DNA of 64,000 nucleotides from Kribbella sp. VKM Ac-2568 (GTDB lineage Bacteria; Actinomycetota; Actinomycetes; Propionibacteriales; Kribbellaceae). Shown piece by piece: positions 1 through 9,016 of the stretch. The DNA lies in assembly GCF_004345365.1 (NCBI RefSeq), contig NZ_SLVF01000006.1:248001-312000 (forward strand). Direction: 5' to 3'. The position numbers and the translations under genes were made by a program. The notes beneath the pieces were generated by a model. The model worked only from the letters and a program-made list of their open reading frames with translations. It was not told where the DNA came from and made no database searches. Position 1 is the first letter of the stretch. Each line of letters starts with the position of its first letter.

Positions 1-276
1 GCCGTCGGGGTCGGTCACCGCGATCCGCCGGCCGGTCTCGTCGGCGAGCTGCTTGACCACCTTGTCCACGCCGGACCAGGTCGGGTGCTCGCCGGCGTAC
101 TCGTTCAGCCGGCTGTAGATCTCGCCGTCGGTCTGCAGCTGGGAGGCGTTCTCGGCGATCTCGCCCTGGAGCTTCTCCGAGGTGCTGTAGGTGGCGATCA
201 CCGCGGTCGCGATGACGGCGCCCAGGGCGACCGCGAGGGACAGCCCGAGGAACCGGAGCAGGACACTACGACGCAT
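1..276 (-). CDS. Sensor histidine kinase, N-terminal part (runs off the left edge)
   Basis: Only the first 92 codons are present. The translation starts MRRSVLLRFLGLSLAVALGA, a short basic stretch followed by one hydrophobic membrane segment (about residues 6-30), then a soluble segment that should be the extracytoplasmic sensor. The ATG at 276 lies inside the last codons of the response regulator gene, so the stop and start overlap by 11 bp and the two are co-translated. Kinase motifs (H, N, G boxes) would lie outside the window, so the kinase call rests on the coupling to the regulator and on the membrane-anchored N-terminus. Confidence 0.75.
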   Translation of the reverse strand, partial: MRRSVLLRFLGLSLAVALGAVIATAVIATYSTSEKLQGEIAENASQLQTDGEIYSRLNEYAGEHPTWSGVDKVVKQLADETGRRIAVTDPDG

Positions 277-979
277 CCGAGGTCACCACCTTGTCGGCGA
301 GCTTGTAGCCCACCCCGTACACGGTTTTCAGGTACGCCGGGCTGGCGGGTTCCGGCTCGATCTTCTTGCGCAGGTTCATCACGTGCACGTCGATCGTCCG
401 GTCGAACACGTAATGGTCGAACCCGAAGGCATGCTCGAGCAGTTGCTGGCGGGAGAACGCCCGCCCGGGGGACGCGGCCAGGCAGGCGAGGATCTTGAAC
501 TCCGCCGGCGTGACCTCGACGAGTTCGTCGTCCAGCCGTACTTCGTGCCGGACCGGGTCGATCTCCAGCCCGCCCACCCGGTACACCTCGCCCTCGGAGC
601 GGCTCCGGGTACGGCGCAGTACGGTGCGGACCCGGGCGACGAGCTCGCGCGGGTTGTACGGCTTGGTCAGGTAGTCGTCCGCGCCCAGGTCGAGGCCGAG
701 CAGCAGGTCGTCCTCGGTGGAGCGGGCGGTCAGCATGATGATCGGGACATCCCCGCCACCCGCGCTGTCGGCCCGCAGTACGCGGCAGACGTCGAGGCCG
801 TCGACCTTCGGCATCATCACGTCGAGCACCAGCAGGTCGGGGCTGCGCCGGCGGGCCTCGTCGATGGCGGCCCGGCCGTCGTGCACCACGACGGTCAGAT
901 GGCCCTCTCGCTCGAGATAGCGCCGGATCAGCTCCGCCTGCTTCCGGTCGTCTTCGGCGACGAGGATCCGGGCTGGCAT
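266..979 (-). CDS. OmpR/PhoB-family response regulator
   Basis: This 237-residue protein has a receiver domain (about 1-120) with the acidic pair D10/D11, phospho-acceptor D53 in LLVLDVMMPK, T84 and K106. A C-terminal winged-helix trans-activation domain (about 135-232) contains the typical GYRxTP-like end GVGYKL. The ATG at 979 (MPARILVAEDD) is chosen over upstream codons because the receiver fold begins there. It precedes and overlaps the kinase gene, and it is divergent from the lipoprotein/ABC efflux operon at 1091. Two 11-bp direct repeats in the shared upstream region are a plausible self-binding site. The kinase/regulator pair probably controls the adjacent efflux genes; this is inferred from position. 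Confidence 0.92.
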   Translation of the reverse strand: MPARILVAEDDRKQAELIRRYLEREGHLTVVVHDGRAAIDEARRRSPDLLVLDVMMPKVDGLDVCRVLRADSAGGGDVPIIMLTARSTEDDLLLGLDLGADDYLTKPYNPRELVARVRTVLRRTRSRSEGEVYRVGGLEIDPVRHEVRLDDELVEVTPAEFKILACLAASPGRAFSRQQLLEHAFGFDHYVFDRTIDVHVMNLRKKIEPEPASPAYLKTVYGVGYKLADKVVTSDAS

Positions 980-1045
980 GCAACGACCATGACTGATCTT
1001 CATGAGATTTCGATGAAGATCGGCTGAGAGCATCGGGTGCTGATC

Positions 1046-1067
1046 GGTCCTTCACAGGTTCTTCACG
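1046..1067. promoter_or_regulatory. Tandem 11-bp direct repeat, candidate response-regulator box
   Basis: GGTCCTTCACA at 1046-1056 is followed directly by GGTTCTTCACG at 1057-1067, 9 of 11 positions identical. Head-to-tail repeats of 11 bp are the classic binding layout of OmpR/PhoP-family dimers. The site sits 67 bp upstream of the regulator ATG and 24 bp upstream of the divergent lipoprotein ATG, so it could serve either promoter. Confidence 0.5.
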
Positions 1068-1090
1068 GCCCCGCCGCCAGGCTCCAGGCC

Positions 1091-2206
1091 ATGAAAACCA
1101 CACGGAAAGCACCAGTGCCCCGCGTAGGACACACTTCGGCGCGGGCGGCACTAGCTCTGGTCGCCGTGCTGGCGCTGGCCGGCTGCGGTGGCACCAACGA
1201 CCCGGGTGCCTCGGGCAACGAGGACCAGGGCGAGAAGAGTCCGCTCGCGGAGTACATGGGTGACGGGTTCATGAGCAGCTCCGGCGGCGGGATGCGGATC
1301 GCGGTCCGGGCCGGCGGCGGGCAGGGCTCGTCGGAGGAGGAGCTGGCCAAGCAGCGCAAGGTGGAGGACGGCACCGCCGCCTGTATGAAGGCGGCGGGAT
1401 TCGAGTACGTCGCGGTGCCGCCGGAGTCGAACCCCAAGTCCAAGTTCGACGACGCGTTCAACCTGCCGCCGGACAAGTTCGCCGAGCAGTACGGCTACGG
1501 CATCAGCACGATCGACTGGTCGAAGCCCGGCGGCGAGGACGACACCAACCCCAACACCAAGATCCGCAACGCGCTGTCCGCGACCGCCAAGAAGGCCTAC
1601 GACAAGGCGCTGAACGGGCCGAACGCGACCGGCGACGGCAACGTGATCGCGGTGCCGTCGGACGGCAAGAGCAGCAGCACCGGCCCGACCGACATGGGCT
1701 GCCGGGGCAAGGCGGTCGAGGAGGTCTACGGCAAGCGCGACATGCTGGCCGACTTCAGCAAGTACGAGTCGCTCTTCAAGGATATCGACGCGCTGCGGAA
1801 GCGGATCGAGTCCGACCAGCGCGTGGTCGACGCCACCGCGGCCTGGGCCGACTGCCTGGCTGACGCCGGGCACGCCGGGTTCAACAAGACCGACGAGCCG
1901 CGCGAGAAGGTCAGCCAGAAGCTCGACGAGCTGACCGGCAACGACAACGGCGGCCCTACCGGCGGGGCGACGCCCAAGAAGGGCAAGGTGACCGCGGTCG
2001 GCCCGCCGTCCTTCGACAAGGTCGACGCGCAGAAGCTGGCGGACCTGCGCAAGTTCGAGATCGAGCTGGCCAAGGCGGACCAGGGCTGCAAGGCGAAGGT
2101 GTACGACGAGCCGTACAAGAAGGCGCAGTACGAGCAGGAGACGGAGTTCGTCGCCTCGCACAAGGCCGAGCTCGAGGCGTACCGCGACGGAATGGCGGAA
2201 CGGTGA
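1091..2206 (+). CDS. Putative secreted lipoprotein of an ABC efflux operon
   Basis: The 371-residue product begins with basic residues, a hydrophobic stretch and the lipobox LALAGC, predicting lipidation at C32. The rest is hydrophilic and Lys/Asp-rich, with no enzyme motif recognised. The ATG at 1091 is preferred over an upstream in-frame codon because it gives a normal lipoprotein signal; no strong Shine-Dalgarno is visible. Its TGA overlaps the GTG of the HlyD-like gene (GTGA), so it is the first gene of a translationally coupled operon with adaptor, ATPase and permease. A substrate-capturing or sensing role outside the membrane is an inference from context. Confidence 0.75.
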   Translation: MKTTRKAPVPRVGHTSARAALALVAVLALAGCGGTNDPGASGNEDQGEKSPLAEYMGDGFMSSSGGGMRIAVRAGGGQGSSEEELAKQRKVEDGTAACMKAAGFEYVAVPPESNPKSKFDDAFNLPPDKFAEQYGYGISTIDWSKPGGEDDTNPNTKIRNALSATAKKAYDKALNGPNATGDGNVIAVPSDGKSSSTGPTDMGCRGKAVEEVYGKRDMLADFSKYESLFKDIDALRKRIESDQRVVDATAAWADCLADAGHAGFNKTDEPREKVSQKLDELTGNDNGGPTGGATPKKGKVTAVGPPSFDKVDAQKLADLRKFEIELAKADQGCKAKVYDEPYKKAQYEQETEFVASHKAELEAYRDGMAER

Positions 2207-3501
2207 CCGCTTCTCCCAAGTCGCGCCGGCGCGTCCTGGTCGGGGTCTCCGCGGTGGCGACGTTCTCGCTCGGCGTGGGTGTCGCCGCCGGCAGCCGGCT
2301 GATGTCACCGGAGGACGCGGCCGCCAAGACCGCTCCGCCGAAGGCTTCCCAGATCACCGTGCCGGTGGAGAAGAAGGCGCTGTCCAGCAAGGTCGTCGCG
2401 CGCGGGGACACCTCGTTCGACGGAGCCGTGAACGTCCGGGTCGAGACGAGCGGGCTGCAGACCCCGGCCGTGGTGACGGGCAAGGTGCCGAAGGTCGGCT
2501 CCACCATCCAGGCGGGCAAGGCGCTGCTGGAGATCGCGGGGCGTCCGGTGATCGGCCTGCCGGGCGTCCTGCCGATGTATCGCACGCTCACCCCGGGCTC
2601 CAAGGGGCCGGACGTGCTCCAGCTCGAGCAGACCCTGGACAAGCTGGGGTTCGACCCGGGCACCGTTGACACGAAGTACGACAGCAGCACTGCGCGTGCG
2701 GTCGAGGAGCTCTATGAGTCGGCCGGGTACGAGGCGCCCGAGCCGGACGAGCAGCTCAAGCAGGCGGTGGAAGGCGCGGACAAGAACGTCGACGCGATGA
2801 AGAACCAGCTCCGCCAGGCGCAGGCGGCGCTCAAGCAGGCCAAGGCCGGCCCGGGCAATGGCGACACCTCGGTCCAGCAGGGCGCGGTCGACGACGCGGA
2901 GGAGAACCTTGACGATGCCCGGGAGGCGCTCGCCGAAGCCGAGTTCAAGGCCGGTACTCCGCTGCCCGTGTCGGAGGTCGTCTTCGTGAAGACGCTGCCG
3001 CGCCGAGTGGACGACGTGAAAGTCGAGCGCGGTGGCACCGTGAACGGTGTGGTGATGTCGGTCAGCGGCGCCTCGCTCGTGGTCACCGTCAAGGTGGACG
3101 CTGCGACGAAGGAACGGCTGAAGGTCGGGATGCCGGCCAGCTTCGACCTCGGCGACGGCAGCCTCATCGCCGCCACGGTCCGCCGGATCACCCGGAACGC
3201 GGACCAGTTCGACGTGGTGGTCGCGCCGAAGACCCTCACCGCGACCCAGCTGGAACGCCTCCGCGAGGCGAATGTCCGGGTGACCATCCCGGTGAAGAGC
3301 ACCAACGGCAAGGTCCTCGCCGTCCCGCTCGCCGCGTTGTCAGCAGGCTCCGACGGCGGCTCCCGCGTCGAAGTACTGCGGGACGGCAAGGTCGAGCTGA
3401 TCCCGGTCACGGTCGGGCTCTCCGCGGACGGCTACGCCCAGGTCACCGCCTCGGGCGATGCCAAGCTGACCGAGGGCGACCAAGTGGTGGTCGGCCGATG
3501 A
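2203..3501 (+). CDS. HlyD/MacA-like periplasmic adaptor with peptidoglycan-binding domain
   Basis: The 432-residue protein has one N-terminal membrane segment (about 8-28), a beta-rich lipoyl-like half, a PG_binding_1-type module (about 128-175), an Ala/Gln/Lys-rich coiled coil (about 188-250) and a C-terminal beta-barrel region. This order matches adaptor subunits of MacAB-type and related exporters in Gram-positive bacteria, where the adaptor is anchored to the membrane and reaches into the wall. GTG start at 2203 overlaps the lipoprotein stop, and its own stop overlaps the ATPase ATG at 3498 (ATGA). It should link the FtsX-type permease downstream to extracellular substrate or wall. Confidence 0.85.
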   Translation: MTASPKSRRRVLVGVSAVATFSLGVGVAAGSRLMSPEDAAAKTAPPKASQITVPVEKKALSSKVVARGDTSFDGAVNVRVETSGLQTPAVVTGKVPKVGSTIQAGKALLEIAGRPVIGLPGVLPMYRTLTPGSKGPDVLQLEQTLDKLGFDPGTVDTKYDSSTARAVEELYESAGYEAPEPDEQLKQAVEGADKNVDAMKNQLRQAQAALKQAKAGPGNGDTSVQQGAVDDAEENLDDAREALAEAEFKAGTPLPVSEVVFVKTLPRRVDDVKVERGGTVNGVVMSVSGASLVVTVKVDAATKERLKVGMPASFDLGDGSLIAATVRRITRNADQFDVVVAPKTLTATQLERLREANVRVTIPVKSTNGKVLAVPLAALSAGSDGGSRVEVLRDGKVELIPVTVGLSADGYAQVTASGDAKLTEGDQVVVGR

Positions 3502-4190
3502 GCGCCACGGCGGTCGCGTTGCCGGCGCCGGTGGTGGAGATGATCGGCGTCCGGCGGTTCTTCCCCGGACCACCCGAGGTGCAGGCGATCCGGGAGGTCG
3601 ACCTGACCATCGGGCAGGGGGAGTACCTCTCGATCGTCGGCCCGTCCGGCTCCGGCAAGTCGACCCTGCTGCATCTGCTCGGGCTGCTCGACAACCCGAC
3701 CGGCGGTGTCTACCGCCTCGACGGCGTCGACACCCTCAGCCTGCGCGAACGACGTCGCGCAGTACTGCGGGGCGAGCGGATCGGATTCGTGTTCCAGTCG
3801 TTCCACCTGCTCGATCACCGCACGGTGCTGGAGAACGTCGCGCTCTCGATGGTGTACGTCGGAGTGCCGCGGCGCGAGCGGATCGCCCGAGCCCGGGTGG
3901 CCCTCGAACGGGTCGGGTTGGCGCATCGGATGGACTTCGCGCCGACCACGCTCTCCGGTGGTGAGCGCCAACGGGTGGCGATCGCCCGGGCGCTGGTGGC
4001 CGAGCCGAGTCTGCTACTCGCCGACGAACCCACCGGCAATCTCGACAGCGCCAACGCGGAGGCGATCCTCGAAGTGTTCGACGAGTTGCACCACGAGGGC
4101 ATGACGCTCGCCGTCATCACCCACGACGACAACGTCAGCCGACGCGCCCAGCGCCAGGTCCGCATCGTCGACGGGACCCTCCAGTGGTGA
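3498..4190 (+). CDS. ABC transporter ATP-binding protein, MacB/LolD type
   Basis: The 230-residue ATPase carries Walker A GPSGSGKST (residues 48-56), a Q-loop in FVFQSFHLLDH, the signature LSGGERQRV, Walker B LLLADEPTGNLDS and the switch histidine in VITHD. The NLDS sequence after Walker B is characteristic of the MacB/LolD/FtsE group that pairs with FtsX-like permeases. ATG start overlaps the adaptor stop by 4 bp, and the gene ends inside the start region of the permease. It powers the adjacent permease. Confidence 0.95.
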   Translation: MSATAVALPAPVVEMIGVRRFFPGPPEVQAIREVDLTIGQGEYLSIVGPSGSGKSTLLHLLGLLDNPTGGVYRLDGVDTLSLRERRRAVLRGERIGFVFQSFHLLDHRTVLENVALSMVYVGVPRRERIARARVALERVGLAHRMDFAPTTLSGGERQRVAIARALVAEPSLLLADEPTGNLDSANAEAILEVFDELHHEGMTLAVITHDDNVSRRAQRQVRIVDGTLQW

Positions 4191-5527
4191 CCCCACCAGC
4201 AGGCCCCCCGGATCCCGCCGGCGGGCCGTCCACTTCCCGCTCCGCCAAATTGCTCCGTCGTACCCGCCTCGCGCTCGCGGGCGTCGTACGGCGGGGCGCT
4301 GGATCACGGCGGAAACGGTTGACGCGCGGTCCCGCGGTACGGGATCTGCTCGACGAAGCGTTGGCGGGCGTCGCCGCTCGGCCTACGCGGTTGATCCTGA
4401 CCACCCTCGGCACCGTGCTCGGCATCGCCGCGCTGGTCGGAACAGTCGGGCTCGGGCAGACCGCGGCCGGCCAGATCACCCAGCGCTTCGACCTGGCCGC
4501 CGCCACCCGGGTCGTAGTACAGCCGGATGACAAAGGTGGGCAGGAAGGTGAGGCCGCGACCCAGTTGCCGTGGGACGCGCCGGAGCGGATCGCCCGGCTG
4601 AACGGCGTGGACGCGGCAGGCACGGTGAGTCAGCTCGAGGTCGGGGACGACCTGGTCCGCAGCGTCGCCGGGCTGGATGGCCAGAAGGAAGGGCACGCGC
4701 TGCAGGTGATGGCGGGCTCGCCAGGCCTGTTCGACGCGGTCCGCGGCGGCCTGACGACGGGCCGGTTCTTCGACGCCGGGCACGACAAGCGCGGTGACCG
4801 GGTCGTCGTCCTGGGCAAGAATGCGGCGGAGCGGCTCGGCATCAACCGGGTCGACTCGCAGCCGGCGATCTTCGTCGGGGACCAGGCGTACACCGTGATC
4901 GGCATTCTCGACTCGGTCAGCGGCCGGGCCGAACTGCTCGACGCGGTGATCATGCCGAACGGCGCGGCCAAGCTGGCCTACGACCTGGAGTCCCCGGACG
5001 CGGTCGAGATCCGTACTGCGGTCGGCGCGGCCCAACTGATCGCCGGGCAGGCGCCGGTCGCGATCGACCCGAACAACCCGAGCGCGCTGAAGGTGGACGC
5101 GCCGCCGAAGCAGGGTGGCGTCCGCAAGGGTGTGGAGTCCGACCTGAACGCGCTGTTCCTGCTGCTCGGGGCGGTCGCGCTGCTGGTCGGCGGGTTGGGT
5201 ATCGCCAACGTCACCCTGCTGTCCGTGTTGGAACGCGTCTCGGAGATCGGCCTGCGCCGCGCTCTCGGAGCCGCGCGTCGACACGTGGCGGCGCAGTTCC
5301 TGGTGGAGAGTGTGATCGTCGGGTTCCTGGGTGGTCTGCTGGGGACGGCGGTCGGGGTACTGCTGACGGTCGGCGTCTCGTGGTTCCGGGACTGGACGCC
5401 CATCCTCGACAGTCGGCTGTCGCTCGGAGCACCGCTGCTGGGCGCGGTGATCGGCCTGATCGCCGGCACGTACCCCGCTTGGAAGGCCTCGGCGATCCAG
5501 CCGATCACTGCCTTGCGGGGGACCTGA
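4184..5527 (+). CDS. FtsX-like (MacB-type) ABC permease
   Basis: The 447-residue protein has a basic N-terminal extension of about 65 residues, a first membrane helix (about 75-95), a large extracellular MacB_PCD-like domain (about 95-310), and three C-terminal helices containing the FtsX-family segment ERVSEIGLRRALGA. The C-terminus PAWKASAIQPITALR is typical of the family. The start may be GTG 4184 or GTG 4187; the latter gives a 4-bp GTGA overlap like the other junctions of this operon. MacB-type permeases move lipoproteins, peptides or antibiotics by mechanotransmission; the substrate here is unknown. Confidence 0.9.
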   Translation: MVTPPAGPPDPAGGPSTSRSAKLLRRTRLALAGVVRRGAGSRRKRLTRGPAVRDLLDEALAGVAARPTRLILTTLGTVLGIAALVGTVGLGQTAAGQITQRFDLAAATRVVVQPDDKGGQEGEAATQLPWDAPERIARLNGVDAAGTVSQLEVGDDLVRSVAGLDGQKEGHALQVMAGSPGLFDAVRGGLTTGRFFDAGHDKRGDRVVVLGKNAAERLGINRVDSQPAIFVGDQAYTVIGILDSVSGRAELLDAVIMPNGAAKLAYDLESPDAVEIRTAVGAAQLIAGQAPVAIDPNNPSALKVDAPPKQGGVRKGVESDLNALFLLLGAVALLVGGLGIANVTLLSVLERVSEIGLRRALGAARRHVAAQFLVESVIVGFLGGLLGTAVGVLLTVGVSWFRDWTPILDSRLSLGAPLLGAVIGLIAGTYPAWKASAIQPITALRGT

Positions 5528-5528
5528 T

Positions 5529-6809
5529 CTAGGACGTGGCCGGAAGCGGGTCCTTGGCGGAGAGGCGTGAATAGGCGAGAGCAGTCAGCAGGAAGCCGAG
5601 AACCACGAAGATGAGGACCGAGTAGGACTTCCCGTCGTCGGGCAGGATCACGGCGCCGAGTGCGGCGGCGGAGACCTGCCCGACGTTGAAGATCATGTCG
5701 TAGAGGGAGAAGACCCGGCCGCGGTAGACGTCCTCGATACCCGTCTGGACGAGGGTGTCGACGCTGATCTTCACGCCCTGCGCGCAGAAGCCGGTGAGGA
5801 ATCCCGCCACCAGGATCGCGGGCTGGGTGTACAGACCCCCCGGGACCGCCGTGACCACGCCGGCCGCGACGAAGAGCACGGTGATCCATCGGCGCAAGGT
5901 CAGCGCCCGGGTCGCCCAGGGAGTCACGAGGGCGGCGAGGAACAGGCCGGCTCCGACCGCACCGGTCGCCAGCGCGAGTGCGCCGAAGGCCTCGTCGAGT
6001 TGGTCCGGGCCGTAGAAGCGGTTGCGGTACAGCAAAATCATCGCGACGGTCACGAGTCCGAAGAAGAACCGGAGCGAGCCGATCGCAGCCAGCCCGAGGG
6101 CCGGTTGACGCCGCTCCTTCAGATGCCGGGCGCCGTCGATCAAGCCGGCCGCGATACCCCGGATCGCCTCGCCCACTCCGGGCCGCCGGCCGGTCAGGTC
6201 GGGCCCGAGTTGGTACCGGCCCAGCCGGAGGGCCAGCAGAGCCGCCGCCAGGTAGACGACGGACGTCGTAGCGAGGACTACCAGGTCGGAGTCGGAGATC
6301 AGTTTCACGCCGGCCCCGACGCCACCGCCGATCAGGAACAACGCGGTGCCCGAGGTCGGCGTGACGGCGTTCGCCATCACGAGTTCGTCGGTGTCGACCA
6401 CGTGCGGCAGACCCGCGGACAACCCGGACAGCAGGAAGCGGTTCACCCCGAGAGTCAGCAGCACGGCCAGGTAGAACGGCACTCCCGCGTTGCCGACAGC
6501 AACAATCGCGGCGACCACCAGGACCAGCGCCGCCCGGGTCAGGTTCGCCCCGAAGAGGATCTGCCTGCGGGACCACCGGTCGAGGAGCACTCCGGTGAAC
6601 GGGCCGAGCACGGAGTACGGCAGTAGTGCGACGGCGAACAGCCCCGCGATGGCGGCAGCGTCCGGCGCCCGCTCCGGCGAGAACAGCACGTACGACGCGA
6701 GCGCGACCTGGAACACCCCGTCGCCGAACTGCGAGGTCAACCGCACAGCGAACAGTCGCCGGAAGTCACCCCGCCTCAGCAACCGCCCAAGATCCCGCAA
6801 GAACTGCAC
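5529..6809 (-). CDS. MFS transporter (drug/metabolite exporter-like)
   Basis: The 426-residue integral membrane protein has about 12 hydrophobic segments. An MFS loop 2-3 motif is visible as GPFTGVLLDRWSRRQILFG. It converges on the ABC permease gene, with the two stops only 2 bp apart and no terminator between them. Single-gene MFS exporters of this type often exclude toxic metabolites; the substrate cannot be read from sequence. Confidence 0.85.
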   Translation of the reverse strand: MQFLRDLGRLLRRGDFRRLFAVRLTSQFGDGVFQVALASYVLFSPERAPDAAAIAGLFAVALLPYSVLGPFTGVLLDRWSRRQILFGANLTRAALVLVVAAIVAVGNAGVPFYLAVLLTLGVNRFLLSGLSAGLPHVVDTDELVMANAVTPTSGTALFLIGGGVGAGVKLISDSDLVVLATTSVVYLAAALLALRLGRYQLGPDLTGRRPGVGEAIRGIAAGLIDGARHLKERRQPALGLAAIGSLRFFFGLVTVAMILLYRNRFYGPDQLDEAFGALALATGAVGAGLFLAALVTPWATRALTLRRWITVLFVAAGVVTAVPGGLYTQPAILVAGFLTGFCAQGVKISVDTLVQTGIEDVYRGRVFSLYDMIFNVGQVSAAALGAVILPDDGKSYSVLIFVVLGFLLTALAYSRLSAKDPLPATS

Positions 6810-6868
6810 GCCAGCACTGTAACCACAGCCCCCACCGCAACCCCGCCCGCCTCAACCACTTCTCCGAG

Positions 6869-7345
6869 CTAGTGCTTGGTGCTCAGCCGTTCGGCGGCAG
6901 TGCGACCCCGGGAGTTCACCGGGATGACGCCCGAGACCTTCCCGAGGCCGAGCAGGGGCATGTTGCCGTAGATCGTCTCGGTGTGTCCGGCCGGGACGAC
7001 GTACGTCTCGTGCCAGATGCCGACCGTGTTGCCCTTGTACGCGTGCTTGTAGAACTCGGTCCACGCCGGCCGATGCGTCCGCTGCGCATCATTCGCGAAC
7101 GCCTGCAGTTTCTCGACGGACTCCCAGTACTGGATCATCGTGACGCTCCGCAGCCCGGGGAAGCTCCGGAAGCCGAGCAGCCCGCTCTCCGGGTCAGCGC
7201 TCAACTCGCGCAGCATCGGCCCCATCGCCTTCGCGACCGGGATCCACTGCCGCCAGGCGCGCAGCGAGTTCACCCGCATCCCGATCAGGAAGACCACCAG
7301 GTCGCCCTCGTACGCCGCCGTCTGCCGTCCCTCGACCACTGACAT
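6869..7345 (-). CDS. DUF4188-family protein
   Basis: The 158-residue protein matches the DUF4188 pattern as I know it: an N-terminal VFLIGMRVN segment, a central YWESVEKLQAFA segment and a C-terminal HETYVVPAG region. Family members resemble dimeric alpha/beta-barrel monooxygenases (heme- or cofactor-free), and some are annotated as phenylacetaldoxime-dehydratase-like; activity is unproven. The ATG at 7345 has an AAAAGAGGAG Shine-Dalgarno. It is divergent from the MerR gene across a 77-bp region holding an operator-like dyad, so it is probably the MerR target. Confidence 0.8.
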   Translation of the reverse strand: MSVVEGRQTAAYEGDLVVFLIGMRVNSLRAWRQWIPVAKAMGPMLRELSADPESGLLGFRSFPGLRSVTMIQYWESVEKLQAFANDAQRTHRPAWTEFYKHAYKGNTVGIWHETYVVPAGHTETIYGNMPLLGLGKVSGVIPVNSRGRTAAERLSTKH

Positions 7346-7384
7346 CTCGATCTCCTCTTTTGGATACCCAAGCTCTCTAATATT

Positions 7385-7401
7385 GGAAAGTGATACTCTC
7401 C
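7385..7401. promoter_or_regulatory. MerR-type operator dyad
   Basis: GGAAAGT-GAT-ACTCTCC is a near-perfect dyad (6 of 7 arm positions) in the divergent region between the DUF4188 and merR genes. A wider inverted pair, CTTTTGGA at 7357-7364 and TCCAAAAG at 7399-7406, surrounds it. MerR-family regulators bind such dyads within the promoter spacer, so this is the likely autoregulatory and target site. Confidence 0.6.
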
Positions 7402-7422
7402 AAAAGTCAAGAGGAGGACCGG

Positions 7423-8052
7423 ATGTGGATCGCGGAGCTGTCCCGGCGGACGGACGTCCCCGTGGCGACGATCAAGTACTACCTGCGCGAGGGCCTGCTG
7501 CCGCCCGGCGAGTCGGTCGGCGCCACCAGATCCCGGTACGACGAGTCGCACGTCCGCCGGCTGCGGCTGATCCGCGCGTTGGCGGAGGCGGGCGGCCTGT
7601 CGCTCGCCCGGATCCGCGGCGTGCTCACCGCGGTCGACGAGGAGTCGCGCGAGATGCACGAGGTGCTCGGCGCGGCCCACAATGCCCTGCTCCCCGACAC
7701 CATCGAAGCCAGTCCGGACTCGCTTGCCCGGGTGGACAGACTCCTCAAGGACCACGACTGGCAGGTCGACCAGGAGTCCCGCGACCGTGCACTCCTCGCC
7801 AGTGCCCTCGACGCGTTGGAGAAGGTCGGGTATCAGCTGGACGACGACCTGCTCGAGACCTACGCCACCACCGCCCAGCAAACCGCCGAGGCAGAGGTTG
7901 CCCACCTACCCTCGGGCGATCGCCAGCACACAGTGGAGACCACAGTGCTGCTCACCGCCCTAGGTGGACCGGTTCTCCTGGCCCTCCGCCGGCTGGCCCA
8001 GCAGAACGCCTCAGCCCACCGCTACAACGCAGTACGGCGAAGCTGTCCCTGA
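7423..8052 (+). CDS. MerR-family transcriptional regulator
   Basis: The 209-residue protein opens with the MerR helix-turn-helix and wing (WIAELSRRTDVPVATIKYYL, then RYDESHVRRLRLI) in residues 1-70, followed by a helical linker and an effector domain with no metal-binding cysteine cluster. It therefore resembles drug- or stress-sensing rather than metal-sensing members. ATG at 7423 follows a strong GAGGAGG at 7411-7417. It is divergent from the DUF4188 gene and its stop lies 1 bp before the end of the convergent desaturase gene. Confidence 0.9.
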   Translation: MWIAELSRRTDVPVATIKYYLREGLLPPGESVGATRSRYDESHVRRLRLIRALAEAGGLSLARIRGVLTAVDEESREMHEVLGAAHNALLPDTIEASPDSLARVDRLLKDHDWQVDQESRDRALLASALDALEKVGYQLDDDLLETYATTAQQTAEAEVAHLPSGDRQHTVETTVLLTALGGPVLLALRRLAQQNASAHRYNAVRRSCP

Positions 8053-8053
8053 C

Positions 8054-8986
8054 TCAGACTTCGGCGCGAGCGGCCTGACGCTCCCGCAGGCGGGCACGCT
8101 GCTCGACGAAACGGCTTGCCTGCGCGTCGAGGGCGGCCATGAACTCGGCCAGCTCGTCGCGGGCCTTGGCGCCGTCGCCGCTCAGGTCGTCGCGCTCGAA
8201 CACCTTCCACATCCGAAGGATCGGCGCGACGACCTCGTCGTGATGCAGCCGCAGGTCGTAGATGCCTGCCTTTGCGATCGTCACCGAGTTCCGGGCGAAC
8301 CCCTCCATCGTGGCGCCCGGCATCGAGAAGTCGCGCACCTCGTTGACGACGGCTCGCATCGTCTCGTTCGGAGCGGACTCGAAGGCAGCCGCGACCAGGT
8401 TCCGGTAGAAGATCATGTGCAGGTTCTCGTCGGTCGCGATCCGGGCCAGCAACTGGTCCGCGATCGGGCAACCGGTGGCCTTGCCGGTGTTGCGGTGCGA
8501 GACGCGGGTGGCGAGCTCCTGGAAGCTGACGTACGCGATCGCCTCGAGCATGTTCTTCTCGACCACGTGACCGGCGGTCATGTGCGCCATCCGGGCGTTC
8601 TCGAGCTCGACCGGGTCCACTCCGCGGGTGACCACCAGGTAGTCGCGCAGCGCGATCCCGTGCCGGCCCTCCTCGGCGGTCCACCGGCCGACCCAGGTGC
8701 CCCAGGGGCCGTCGAGGCCGAACTGGGTGGCGATCTCCCGGTGGTACGAGGGCAGGTTGTCCTCGGTCAGCAGGTTGGTGATCATCGCGACCTTGGCGAC
8801 CGGGTCCAGCCGCGACTGCTCCGGCGCCCAGTCCTCGCCGCCGAGGAAGGCGAAGTCGCGGCCCTCGCTCCACGGCACGTAGTCGTGCGGGTTCCAGTCC
8901 TTGGTGATGGCCAGGTGCCGCTCGAGATTCTGCTCGACGACAGGCTCCAGCTCGTGCAGCAGGTTCGTCACCAGCTTGTCGGTCAC
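8054..8986 (-). CDS. Acyl-ACP desaturase (diiron, DesA-type)
   Basis: The 310-residue protein is a soluble fatty-acid desaturase of the ferritin-like superfamily. The diiron ligands are visible as EEGRHG (second helix pair), a Glu in HVVEKNMLEA, and DENLHM (fourth helix). Such enzymes introduce a cis double bond into acyl-ACP using O2 and ferredoxin. GTG at 8986 is chosen because AAGGAG lies just upstream and the fold starts with VTDKLVTNLLHELEP; the longer reading frame to 9244 runs into an unrelated hydrolase remnant. A large dyad at 9017-9047 just upstream suggests control by a fatty-acid-responsive repressor. Confidence 0.92.
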   Translation of the reverse strand: MTDKLVTNLLHELEPVVEQNLERHLAITKDWNPHDYVPWSEGRDFAFLGGEDWAPEQSRLDPVAKVAMITNLLTEDNLPSYHREIATQFGLDGPWGTWVGRWTAEEGRHGIALRDYLVVTRGVDPVELENARMAHMTAGHVVEKNMLEAIAYVSFQELATRVSHRNTGKATGCPIADQLLARIATDENLHMIFYRNLVAAAFESAPNETMRAVVNEVRDFSMPGATMEGFARNSVTIAKAGIYDLRLHHDEVVAPILRMWKVFERDDLSGDGAKARDELAEFMAALDAQASRFVEQRARLRERQAARAEV

Positions 8987-9016
8987 CGGGGTCTCCTTGT
9001 CGTCGGGTCCCCCCAC

